A stretch of DNA of 32,022 nt, taken from positions 1 to 32,022 of IMG/VR virus record IMGVR_UViG_3300017783_000113; one strand, given 5' to 3'. Both the position numbers and the translations under genes were made by a program. This stretch comes from a virus. Of this stretch, positions 14,934 to 22,084 are shown piece after piece; the first letter of the stretch is position 1; every line of letters begins with the position of its first letter. The notes under the pieces were generated by a model that saw nothing but the letters and a program-made list of their open reading frames with translations, ran no database searches and was not told where the DNA came from.

Positions 14934-17522
14934 ATGGCAGACTTAAACGCAATAGCACATGGTATAGATTCGGATTCTGGAGAGTATCTAACTTCAGAAC
15001 AGAGGAAAGCTTTATTTAAAAAAGGGAAGATGAAAAGCCCTATCAATACTAAAGCTATTCGTTCTGGAATGATAACAGTATCTAGATCAGACGCTCCTAA
15101 ACCTGGTGCGTTAGCTAGATCATCTGCCTTAGTTAAACAACCTAAAGTAGAAGAAAAAACAGAACAAGCTGAGTTTGAAACAGACGAAGTACAAACTGTA
15201 TTTAATCAAACAAAAATTACCTTTGTTAATATATTAAAAGTTAAAAGAGAAAAGGAAAATTTAAGAGATAAGTATTTTAAATTATTAGGAAAGAAAAAAC
15301 CTACTCCAGTACAGGAAGAGAGTGAAGAAGATACACCTAAGAAGAGTGGTAAAATGCCATTCAAAGTTCCAAAGCTTAATGTAATGGGATTGCTTGGCGA
15401 CCTTATTCAGTTCGCTATATTAGACTGGATAGGTAAACCAGAAAATAAAAAAATTGTAGAAACATTTGTAAATGTATTCAAAGTAGTTGCTGGATTCTTT
15501 GATTGGTTTATAACTGGTGTTGTCGATAATATACTCACTGGTTTTTCTGAATTAGTTGGTGGGGATAGTATAATAGAAAGGATAGGAGGGTTCTTTAAAC
15601 TTGCCTTTGGTCTTGTAGGATTACGATGGCTCCTTAATCCATTAAAAATATTTAAAGATATTGGTAGAGTAAAAAAAATAATTAAATCTTTTGCAAAGAT
15701 GTTTAAAGGCACATTTGCAAAGGGTGCTAAAGGGATGACAAAAACATTCACAAATATGTTATCTCTTGCTGGAAAAACATTTCAGAAAACTTTTGGTAGA
15801 TTAATAAAGAGATTCTTCTTAAAACTATTTGGTAAAACAATTACAAAAGGAATTAAAAAACTTGGTAAGATTGCATTGAAGAGAGGTGTAGGATTAGTAA
15901 GAAGATTTCCAATAATTGGTCCCATTATTGCTTTTGGTATTGAACTTGCCATGGGAGAACCAATCGGTCGTGCTGCATTTAAAGCTATTGGTGCTACATT
16001 ATTAGCTGGTATTGGTACTGCTTTTGGTGGACCAGTTGGTACAGTTTTAGGTGGTCTTGCTGGTGAATGGGCAGGTGGTAAGTTATATGATCTTTTCTTC
16101 AAAGGAAAGGAAGGTAATAAAGAAGAAACTGATAAACCAGAATTAGCAACAGGTGGTATTGCATCAGGACCAAAGAATGGATATCTTGTCATGTTACATG
16201 GCACCGAAGTTGTAATACCAATTAATAAACTTGCTGATATTTTAATACTACCATTCCAAACATTAGGTGCTGGTATTATTGGAGCAATGATGGGTTCAGT
16301 TAATTCTATGGGTAGTGCTGGAACTTTTATACGACCAATCATGGTCAGTGTTCTTGGACCATTATTAAAAGTATTTGGGTCTGAAAAATATACCGTGACT
16401 GATAAGGTTGGAAAGACTCAAGGTAGTGCTGATACTTTGACCAGACATATAGAAAGAGAGACAGAAGAGAGAGATTTAGATAAGTTTTTTGAAAAAGATA
16501 TGTTAAAAGAACTAGGATCAGCTTTATTAATGACTGGAGGGAATATATTCAATTCTATAATGGGTGGATCTGCACAAGCAAAATCATCCGATCCAGGTAG
16601 CAAGAGACCTGCTTCTGGTCAAGAATCCTCAACACCTGGAACTACCTCATCTGTTTCTGGACAAGCAGGTAACATGAATAAAGGTGCTGAAATGCTTAGA
16701 AATGCTGGAGTTCCCGATAAGGGCGCTGCATATTTGGCTGGCAATATTCAACAGGAATCATCTTGGAATGGTCAACGTGATTGGGGACAAGTTATGGGAG
16801 ATGGTACATCACGTAATGGCGGTTTGGTATCCTGGGCATCGTGGTCTGATGACCCCGCTCGTCTAGGTAAGATTGAAAAGTATTTAGGTAAAAATATTAA
16901 AGAAGCTTCTGACGGCGAACAGATTAATGCGATGCTATGGGAAATGAAGAATGATTATCCTGGAACATATAAAGTTTTCATGGATCCAAATTCTAGTGAT
17001 CAACAATTAGAGAAAGCATCTTATCAATACTGGGGATATGGAGAGGTAGGAGAAAGATATCATTATGCACAACAGGCACTGCAACACTTGCAAAAGTCTC
17101 CGAAACAAACTACACCATCAGCAACTCCACCAGTAACACCTGGACAAAACTTAACACCAGAACAAAAATCTAGTATGTTCCAGAAGTCAGGTATGACTGC
17201 TTTATCAGCAGACATTTTATCTTCTGTTTCTACTGGTGTAGAAAGAGAACCAGATACTTCTGGAGCAAAAATGTTAACTGGTACTAATAAAGGTCCAGTT
17301 CCACCATTAACACCACAAGCAACTGTATCAAAAAATACTCAAACGTCTGCTATGGTACCAATGAGTACTAATTTTTCAATAGATAGAAAAGTAAAACAAA
17401 CTAGATCTCTCAGTGCTAGTACATTTATATTGAATACTCAGACTAGTAACAGTATGAATGTACAATCAGCACCTCTAAATAGTACAAGTATAGGAGAATC
17501 TATTCTCCTTAATAGGATATAA
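14934..17522 (+). CDS. Tape-measure-like structural protein 2 with tail lysozyme domain
   Basis: An 862-aa paralogue of the previous gene. N-terminal coiled coil; ILDWIGKPENKKIV (about 161); long amphipathic and hydrophobic helices with strongly basic stretches (about 225-330); a Gly-rich segment (about 345-385). Residues about 405-435 hold GYLVMLHGTEVVIPI, a motif typical of tape measure proteins. Residues about 580-719 match phage tail lysozymes (Phage_lysozyme2 type): LRNAGVPDKGAAYLAGNIQQ, ESSWN with the candidate catalytic Glu608, and LVSWASW. It would span the tail and open the peptidoglycan. The stop overlaps the gene 27 start. Confidence 0.8.
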   Translation: MADLNAIAHGIDSDSGEYLTSEQRKALFKKGKMKSPINTKAIRSGMITVSRSDAPKPGALARSSALVKQPKVEEKTEQAEFETDEVQTVFNQTKITFVNILKVKREKENLRDKYFKLLGKKKPTPVQEESEEDTPKKSGKMPFKVPKLNVMGLLGDLIQFAILDWIGKPENKKIVETFVNVFKVVAGFFDWFITGVVDNILTGFSELVGGDSIIERIGGFFKLAFGLVGLRWLLNPLKIFKDIGRVKKIIKSFAKMFKGTFAKGAKGMTKTFTNMLSLAGKTFQKTFGRLIKRFFLKLFGKTITKGIKKLGKIALKRGVGLVRRFPIIGPIIAFGIELAMGEPIGRAAFKAIGATLLAGIGTAFGGPVGTVLGGLAGEWAGGKLYDLFFKGKEGNKEETDKPELATGGIASGPKNGYLVMLHGTEVVIPINKLADILILPFQTLGAGIIGAMMGSVNSMGSAGTFIRPIMVSVLGPLLKVFGSEKYTVTDKVGKTQGSADTLTRHIERETEERDLDKFFEKDMLKELGSALLMTGGNIFNSIMGGSAQAKSSDPGSKRPASGQESSTPGTTSSVSGQAGNMNKGAEMLRNAGVPDKGAAYLAGNIQQESSWNGQRDWGQVMGDGTSRNGGLVSWASWSDDPARLGKIEKYLGKNIKEASDGEQINAMLWEMKNDYPGTYKVFMDPNSSDQQLEKASYQYWGYGEVGERYHYAQQALQHLQKSPKQTTPSATPPVTPGQNLTPEQKSSMFQKSGMTALSADILSSVSTGVEREPDTSGAKMLTGTNKGPVPPLTPQATVSKNTQTSAMVPMSTNFSIDRKVKQTRSLSASTFILNTQTSNSMNVQSAPLNSTSIGESILLNRI

Positions 17523-18847
17523 TGGCAAATCAATTTCCGGGAGATTTTGCTTTAAGAGAAGTCAATCTCTATTCCCATTCCAACGAAAAATTAGATATAA
17601 AAAATCTCGTATTAGAAATTAATCTTTACGAGAGTATTCTCTCATCTAATCTCCAAGCGACATTAACTATTGAAGACGTAGGTCAGAACTTAATAACACA
17701 TCTTCCAATATTTGGCGAAGAAAGAATACAAATTATAATTGCTAGTGATGGAAAATATTATGATTTAAATTATTATATCTATAAGATTGATGGTCGATCC
17801 ATGAAGGAGAAGGACCAGGTATATGTTATTAGTTGTGTATCTATAGAAGCACTAAGAAATGAAAACTTTAAATGTTGTGAGAGAATAGATGGTAAGAAAG
17901 CTGAAGAGATAATACCAGATTTCTTAGGTCGTGATGGGTTTTCTACTAAATCACTTGATGCTGACACCACTGTGTTTCCGTTTGATATGTATGTAACTAA
18001 CTGGAGACCATTTGATTTCTTTAACTGGTTGTCTACAAGATCTGTACCTGAATATAAAAAAGATTCTATTGGATTTTTATTCTATGAAACCTTTGATGGA
18101 TACAAATTTAAATCTATAGATAAACTAATAGATGAACCAGTATATCCATCACCAAAAGTAAAGTACAAATATTTTCAGGGTAACACTAAAGGTGTTGGTT
18201 TAGATACTGATGATAAGTATCGTGTCATGAGTTATAACTTACCAAAAGCTTTTAATCTTTATGATGATCTAAGAAGAGGTGCTTTTGCTCATGCATGTAT
18301 ATACTTAGATGTTAATAGAGGCACTTATAGATCATTTAGAACTACTGTAGATGATTTCTGGGATTCCAGTTCTCATTTAGAAGATGCTAAACCATATCAG
18401 AGTAGAGGTTCAGCACAATTGTTAGATAGACCAAGTAGATTTATTTACAGACCTTCTACGATTAGTACTTGGGGTGATTGGGAAGAGATGGATGACACTG
18501 AAACAAATAACATTGACGATATGAATAAAATGTTTGAGAAAGCATTCTACAGATATTATTTCTTAGAATATATTCATATTGATATAGCAGTTCCTGGAGA
18601 TCTTAGAAATAGAGTTGGTAATGTAATAGACATATCAATACCAGATCCGAGAAAATCTAAGAGTAATAGAGTAGTAGAAGATAAGAGAGTAAGTGGCAAA
18701 TACCTGGTTAGTTCAATTAAACATACCATTCTAAATAGAAGTGAACTCCGTACATATATAACTCTATCAAGAGATACGTATAAAGGAGATTCAATAAACA
18801 ATACTGAAGTCTTCGGTAGACAGATAAATTTAGACGGACAAAACTAA
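17522..18847 (+). CDS. 27: Baseplate central hub, gp27-like
   Basis: A 441-aa protein; T4 gp27 has 391 aa. The start (FPGDFALREVNLYSHSNEKL) and LVLEINLYESILSSNLQATLTIEDVG are the first tube-like domain. YVTNWRPFDFFNWLSTRSV is a family landmark, and IHIDIAVPGDLRNRVGNVIDISIPDP with KYLVSSIKHTI are the second domain. Gp27 forms a trimeric ring that holds the gp5 spike and starts the tail tube. It overlaps the preceding stop and is separated from gene 5 by a CP12-like gene. Confidence 0.9.
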   Translation: MANQFPGDFALREVNLYSHSNEKLDIKNLVLEINLYESILSSNLQATLTIEDVGQNLITHLPIFGEERIQIIIASDGKYYDLNYYIYKIDGRSMKEKDQVYVISCVSIEALRNENFKCCERIDGKKAEEIIPDFLGRDGFSTKSLDADTTVFPFDMYVTNWRPFDFFNWLSTRSVPEYKKDSIGFLFYETFDGYKFKSIDKLIDEPVYPSPKVKYKYFQGNTKGVGLDTDDKYRVMSYNLPKAFNLYDDLRRGAFAHACIYLDVNRGTYRSFRTTVDDFWDSSSHLEDAKPYQSRGSAQLLDRPSRFIYRPSTISTWGDWEEMDDTETNNIDDMNKMFEKAFYRYYFLEYIHIDIAVPGDLRNRVGNVIDISIPDPRKSKSNRVVEDKRVSGKYLVSSIKHTILNRSELRTYITLSRDTYKGDSINNTEVFGRQINLDGQN

Positions 18848-18848
18848 A

Positions 18849-19076
18849 ATGGAAAGTATCGAAAAACACATTCAAAAAGATAAGGAAATACTAGATAATC
18901 CTAGCACTTCCCCACAACAACGTCGTCACATCGAAGGTGAACTTCAAGAACTAGAAGTTTATATTCAGAATCATAAAAAAGAAATTGATGCAGGAGATCA
19001 TCATGATCCCACTCCATTAGAATTGTTTTGTGAAATGGAACCAGATGCAGATGAGTGTAGAGTTTACGAGGACTAA
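18849..19076 (+). CDS. cp12: CP12-like Calvin cycle regulator
   Basis: A 75-aa protein whose last 19 residues (LELFCEMEPDADECRVYED) match the C-terminal GAPDH-binding end of CP12, with the redox pair Cys61 and Cys70 eight residues apart. The N-terminal part is helical (SIEKHIQKDKEIL, PQQRRHIEGELQEL) and has no N-terminal Cys pair, as in many short cyanobacterial and phage forms. CP12 ties up glyceraldehyde-3-phosphate dehydrogenase and phosphoribulokinase in the dark, stopping carbon fixation; phages use it to divert carbon to the pentose phosphate pathway. It lies between hub genes 27 and 5 and overlaps the gene 5 start by one base. Confidence 0.85.
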   Translation: MESIEKHIQKDKEILDNPSTSPQQRRHIEGELQELEVYIQNHKKEIDAGDHHDPTPLELFCEMEPDADECRVYED

Positions 19077-21526
19077 TGTCAACTTTTAATCCCACACTAC
19101 CTAATACAAGTTTTATTGGTAACAATGATTTTACTTGGTGGTTAGGTACAGTTGAAAATGCAGACGACAGAGATGCTAAATTAGGTAGAGTTAAGGTAAA
19201 CATCTTAGGTTTTCATAAACCAAGAGAGACACCAGAAAATTTACCTTGGGCAATTGTTTCATCTCCAACCAGTGATGCAATGGCAAATGGTGTGGGATCT
19301 GCTGCTAATCAATTAAAACCAGGTAGTTTTGTTGTAGGATTTTTTCTAGACTATCCTGATTGTCAACAACCAGTAGTGTTAGGAACATTACTGAGTAAAA
19401 TTAAAGCAATCGGTGAAAAAGATAGTCAACAATCAAAAGATTATCCTAGGTCATATAACAATACTATAGATAATTTAGTTGCAAACGATAGAGGACAACC
19501 AGCTGAAGCATTAGCAAATAAAGATGGTAATGGTGTTGTATCAGACTCAGTTGCTGCTGCAACTGCTGCACACTCTGCAGCCAATCCCTCCGGTAAAGTT
19601 GATAAGGTGCCTATTGCTGATGGAAAAAATGGTGGTGATTCTACATTAGATTCTAATATAGCTTATGCTATTAATAATATAGCACAGATGTTGCAACAGA
19701 TAAAACTAATCAAAAAGGATTTAGAAACTAAACTTGTTAGAGAAATTGATAGAGAAGAACAAACTATACCTGTAGAAAGTACCGAGGGTTTCCCTCCCAG
19801 AGGACTACTAATAATTGAAGATAAGGATGGTTTAACTGAGTTAGTTGGTTATACTAATTTGACTGAGGGTAAATTTGTTCTTGCTAAAAGAGGATTTGAT
19901 AGGACAGAAAGAAGAAAATTTGAAGAAGGAGATATAGTAAAACTAATCCAAAAGAGTGAGTATCTTGGTGCTGACAATAGTGATGATAACGAGGGAGATA
20001 TTTTCGGCATACTTACAGACACTATTGTAGATGTTAAAAATGTTTTTGATACTAATCTTAAATTTATAGAAGATGCTTTGTGGTGGTTAGTTAATCAAAT
20101 TAAATCCTTTTTAATAGGTAAAGTCAGTGAAATTTTAAATACAATTGGTATTGCCGCAAGCGCAGCAATGCCAATGTTTGGTAAAATACTTACCGATGCA
20201 ATAATTTTTATACTAAAAGAAATTGTATGTGATCTTGATGAAAATTTAATTGTTGCATTAATGTCTGTAATTGAAGATGCACTTAATGAACTACTATCAG
20301 CTGCATTAGGATTACTTGAGTCTATTAAATGTTTATTTGATGCAGTATTTCAAGCTATCTTTAGTATTCTTGATATTGCATCAAATATTATATCTGTCGT
20401 TAATGATATTGCATCTGGATTCTCTTCAGTAGCAGATATAGGATCAATTGATAATCTTTCTAGTTTCAATGTCACTAGTGTTTTAGAAAAGATATTCAAT
20501 TTATTAGGAATTGGATGTAATGACCGAGAGGTCGAAGATCCATTTGGACTTACTTTCTCATCATGTCCAATAGCATCTATTACATGTTATTCCAATGATC
20601 CAGTGATTTCATTTGAAGGAACTGGTATTGCTGGTAGATGGAATCCAGAATACTCAAAAATCATTGGTACTTTCTCGGAGACTGGAACCATGGTTGCTAT
20701 GGATGATACTCCATACAATTCTAGATTGATAATTGAACATGGACCTAGTAAATCAGGTATTCACATTTATGATAATGGTGACGTTAGAGTTACTAATAGT
20801 CAAAGAAAAACAGAAGTTGTTATAAAAGATCAAGAAGTTGTTATTCATGGTAATGCTGTAACAGTAGTTGATGGAGATTATAATTTAAAAGTTGGCGGTA
20901 ACTATCACTTAGAAGTTCTAGGTCAATATAATTTAGTTGTAAATAAAGAAAGTACTCTTACTTATGCGGGTGATCATTCCTCACTTTATAAAATGGACGG
21001 TAGACTTGAAGCATCTAATGGTCTTGCTTTAGTTGGATCTAAAGTTGGTGTATCTGCATCTGGTCAGTATGAATTACAAACACCAATTCATACATCATGG
21101 TGTACAGAAGTAAATCATTTTGCTTTAGGATCATATAATCTAATGGTGATGTATTATAACAAATTTGTTGGATTAAATAATTTATCTGCTATTTCTGGTA
21201 ATAAAGTTGCCACTAGAGTTGGTACAAATTACGATTTTGGACTCGGTATATCTGATAAGAGTCAAGTTGGAATAGAAAGTGAGTGGTGGGGTGGTAAACA
21301 TAATCAGATTGGGATGGGTATTTGGACAGAAAATAAACTTGCTGTTGATCAAGAAACAACCACCGGCGTGACATCAATCAATAGACTTGCTCTATCACAA
21401 GAAAGTGTTACAGGAGCTATGTTCAGATCTACACAAGGTTTGTTATCAGACAACGCAGTTGGTCTAGGTTTGAATACTTCAGAGTCTATACTATTCATCA
21501 CAGCACCAATAGTTTCTATCAATTGA
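19076..21526 (+). CDS. 5: Baseplate hub and tail spike, gp5-like, without recognisable lysozyme
   Basis: An 816-aa spike protein. Residues 16-117 form the OB fold that fits on gp27 (WWLGTVENADDRDAKLGRVKV, PVVLGTLLSK). Residues about 220-300 form a small beta domain (LIIEDKDGLTELVGYTNL). Residues about 308-480 are a long hydrophobic helical block (DALWWLVNQIKSFLIG, AMPMFGKILTDAIIFILKE, LLESIKCLFDAVFQAIFSI). From about 545 on there are beta-helix repeats (GDYNLKVGGNYHLEVLGQYN). T4 gp5 has a lysozyme domain between OB fold and helix; I see none here. The TGA stop lies in the -35 box of the next promoter. Confidence 0.87.
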   Translation: MSTFNPTLPNTSFIGNNDFTWWLGTVENADDRDAKLGRVKVNILGFHKPRETPENLPWAIVSSPTSDAMANGVGSAANQLKPGSFVVGFFLDYPDCQQPVVLGTLLSKIKAIGEKDSQQSKDYPRSYNNTIDNLVANDRGQPAEALANKDGNGVVSDSVAAATAAHSAANPSGKVDKVPIADGKNGGDSTLDSNIAYAINNIAQMLQQIKLIKKDLETKLVREIDREEQTIPVESTEGFPPRGLLIIEDKDGLTELVGYTNLTEGKFVLAKRGFDRTERRKFEEGDIVKLIQKSEYLGADNSDDNEGDIFGILTDTIVDVKNVFDTNLKFIEDALWWLVNQIKSFLIGKVSEILNTIGIAASAAMPMFGKILTDAIIFILKEIVCDLDENLIVALMSVIEDALNELLSAALGLLESIKCLFDAVFQAIFSILDIASNIISVVNDIASGFSSVADIGSIDNLSSFNVTSVLEKIFNLLGIGCNDREVEDPFGLTFSSCPIASITCYSNDPVISFEGTGIAGRWNPEYSKIIGTFSETGTMVAMDDTPYNSRLIIEHGPSKSGIHIYDNGDVRVTNSQRKTEVVIKDQEVVIHGNAVTVVDGDYNLKVGGNYHLEVLGQYNLVVNKESTLTYAGDHSSLYKMDGRLEASNGLALVGSKVGVSASGQYELQTPIHTSWCTEVNHFALGSYNLMVMYYNKFVGLNNLSAISGNKVATRVGTNYDFGLGISDKSQVGIESEWWGGKHNQIGMGIWTENKLAVDQETTTGVTSINRLALSQESVTGAMFRSTQGLLSDNAVGLGLNTSESILFITAPIVSIN

Positions 21527-21551
21527 CACTGATACTCAAGTGTGTTATAAT
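21523..21551 (+). promoter_or_regulatory. Consensus sigma70 promoter
   Basis: TTGACA at 21523-21528 and TATAAT at 21546-21551, separated by 17 bases: a perfect match to the bacterial housekeeping consensus. It should start transcription near 21558, just before the small ORF at 21573. The -35 contains the gene 5 stop codon. Confidence 0.93.
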
Positions 21552-21572
21552 TTGAATACATGAGAGTTTTTT

Positions 21573-21758
21573 ATGGACATTCGACCAGAGTCACTACTAC
21601 ACGGCGTAAAAATTAATATGCTGACAAGAGTCGTTACTTTATTGGGTGAAGATGGGGAGGAATTAGATATTGATAACAATACTTCCGAAGAATTTATTAA
21701 CATGTGCAGCTTTATTAACAAAAATTTAACAGAAGAAATGATAGAGTATACCTATTGA
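21573..21758 (+). CDS. Small acidic hypothetical protein, 61 aa
   Basis: Starts about 15 bases after the predicted transcription start, with a weak ribosome-binding site (TGAGAG at 21561-21566). The product has a beta-strand-like middle (GVKINMLTRVVTLLGEDGEEL) and an acidic helical end (SEEFINMCSFINKNLTEEMIEYTY). I do not recognise it. Because it has its own perfect host-type promoter inside a late-gene region, it is probably made early and may act on the host. Its stop lies in the -35 of the next promoter. A second ATG at 21560 opens only an 18-codon frame. Confidence 0.6.
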   Translation: MDIRPESLLHGVKINMLTRVVTLLGEDGEELDIDNNTSEEFINMCSFINKNLTEEMIEYTY

Positions 21759-21783
21759 CATCGCACGGACATCATAGTATACT
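21755..21783 (+). promoter_or_regulatory. Sigma70 promoter before the structured leader and tRNA
   Basis: TTGACA at 21755-21760, a 17-base spacer, and TATACT at 21778-21783, with one mismatch to consensus. A 12-base perfect palindrome (ATAGTATACTAT, 21774-21785) covers the -10. Transcription should start near 21790. Confidence 0.85.
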
Positions 21784-21789
21784 ATACAA

Positions 21790-21880
21790 GTAAAGGTTAA
21801 AACCTCAGTGAAATCCCGACTTTAGTTACCAAAAAGTCGGGAAAAAAATCCCGGGCCAAAATCAACTTTAGGCCTTTTTT
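21790..21880 (+). ncRNA. Putative structured leader or small RNA before tRNA-Leu
   Basis: About 90 bases between the promoter and the terminator, with no convincing ORF. Three stems can form: AGGT/ACCT (21794-21797 with 21802-21805), CCCGACTTT/AAAGTCGGG (21815-21823 with 21833-21841), and the GGCC terminator stem. A competing stem, CGGGA (21838-21842) with TCCCG (21849-21853), would break both the second stem and the terminator. This could be a terminated small RNA or an attenuator. Boundaries are predicted, not measured. Confidence 0.55.
21854..21880 (+). terminator. Rho-independent terminator just before tRNA-Leu
   Basis: GGCC at 21854-21857 pairs with GGCC at 21871-21874. The inner AAA and TTT add pairs around one A-A mismatch. 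Six T follow (21875-21880). The next base begins the tRNA. Confidence 0.7.
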
Positions 21881-21965
21881 GGGACGGTGGTGGAATTGGT
21901 AGACACACCAGACTTAAAATCTGTCGAGCATTACGCTCATGAGGGTTCAAGTCCCTCTCGTCCTA
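21881..21965 (+). tRNA. trnL: tRNA-Leu (anticodon UAA)
   Basis: An 85-base class II tRNA. The acceptor GGGACGG pairs with TCGTCCT (G-T pairs at both ends), with A as discriminator. The D region is GTGGAATTGGTAGAC. The anticodon loop CTTAAAA gives UAA, and the outermost pair of the anticodon stem is a C-T mismatch. The variable arm has GAGC/GCTC, and the T arm is GAGGG-TTCAAGT-CCCTC. No CCA is encoded. No intron is present, unlike many cyanobacterial tRNA-Leu(UAA) genes. It reads UUA (and UUG), frequent in this AT-rich genome. Confidence 0.95.
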
Positions 21966-22010
21966 TTTTTCAGTCCGTATTTTTTAAAAAAATATACTCC
22001 GAAAACCCTG

Positions 22011-22017
22011 ATAAATA
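22011..22017 (+). promoter_or_regulatory. Possible late promoter (GATAAATA)
   Basis: GATAAATA at 22010-22017 matches TATAAATA at seven of eight positions. It lies 26 bases upstream of the perfect late promoter and could be a second start for the giant gene. Confidence 0.45.
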
Positions 22018-22020
22018 CAA

Positions 22021-22042
22021 GAGTTTTTTAGCTAAAAAACTC
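22021..22042 (+). repeat. Perfect 22-base palindrome abutting the late promoter
   Basis: The left arm GAGTTTTTTAG mirrors the right arm CTAAAAAACTC with no mismatch, and TATAAATA follows immediately. In RNA it forms a stem; in DNA it may be a protein site or a cruciform. It lacks a following T run, so it is not a standard plus-strand terminator. Confidence 0.7.
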
Positions 22043-22050
22043 TATAAATA
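22043..22050 (+). promoter_or_regulatory. T4-type late promoter of the giant gene
   Basis: Perfect TATAAATA, 34 bases before the start codon at 22085, with the same 13-base core (ACTCTATAAATAA) as the gene 26 promoter. Confidence 0.83.
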
Positions 22051-22084
22051 AAACCAGGTAAAGTTTAAACATTCGGAGTAAAAT

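Larger units (their letters stand above)
21995..22080 (+). promoter_or_regulatory. Long-range inverted repeat that can mask the giant gene's ribosome-binding site
   Basis: TACTCCGAA at 21995-22003 is the exact reverse complement of TTCGGAGTA at 22072-22080. The latter contains the GGAG ribosome-binding site of the gene at 22085. Two late promoter-like elements and a palindrome lie in between, so only transcripts that start upstream would contain both arms. Confidence 0.5.

Noticed and set aside
15782-16342. Long open frame on the minus strand inside tape-measure-like protein 2
   Set aside because: It is antisense to a well-supported gene, Pro/Ile-rich in a way that mirrors the Gly/Asn-rich sense frame, and shows no motif or ribosome-binding site.
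21815-21848. Second Rho-independent terminator (CCCGACTTT stem)
   Set aside because: On the plus strand an A run, not a T run, follows the stem; it fits better as part of the leader structure.
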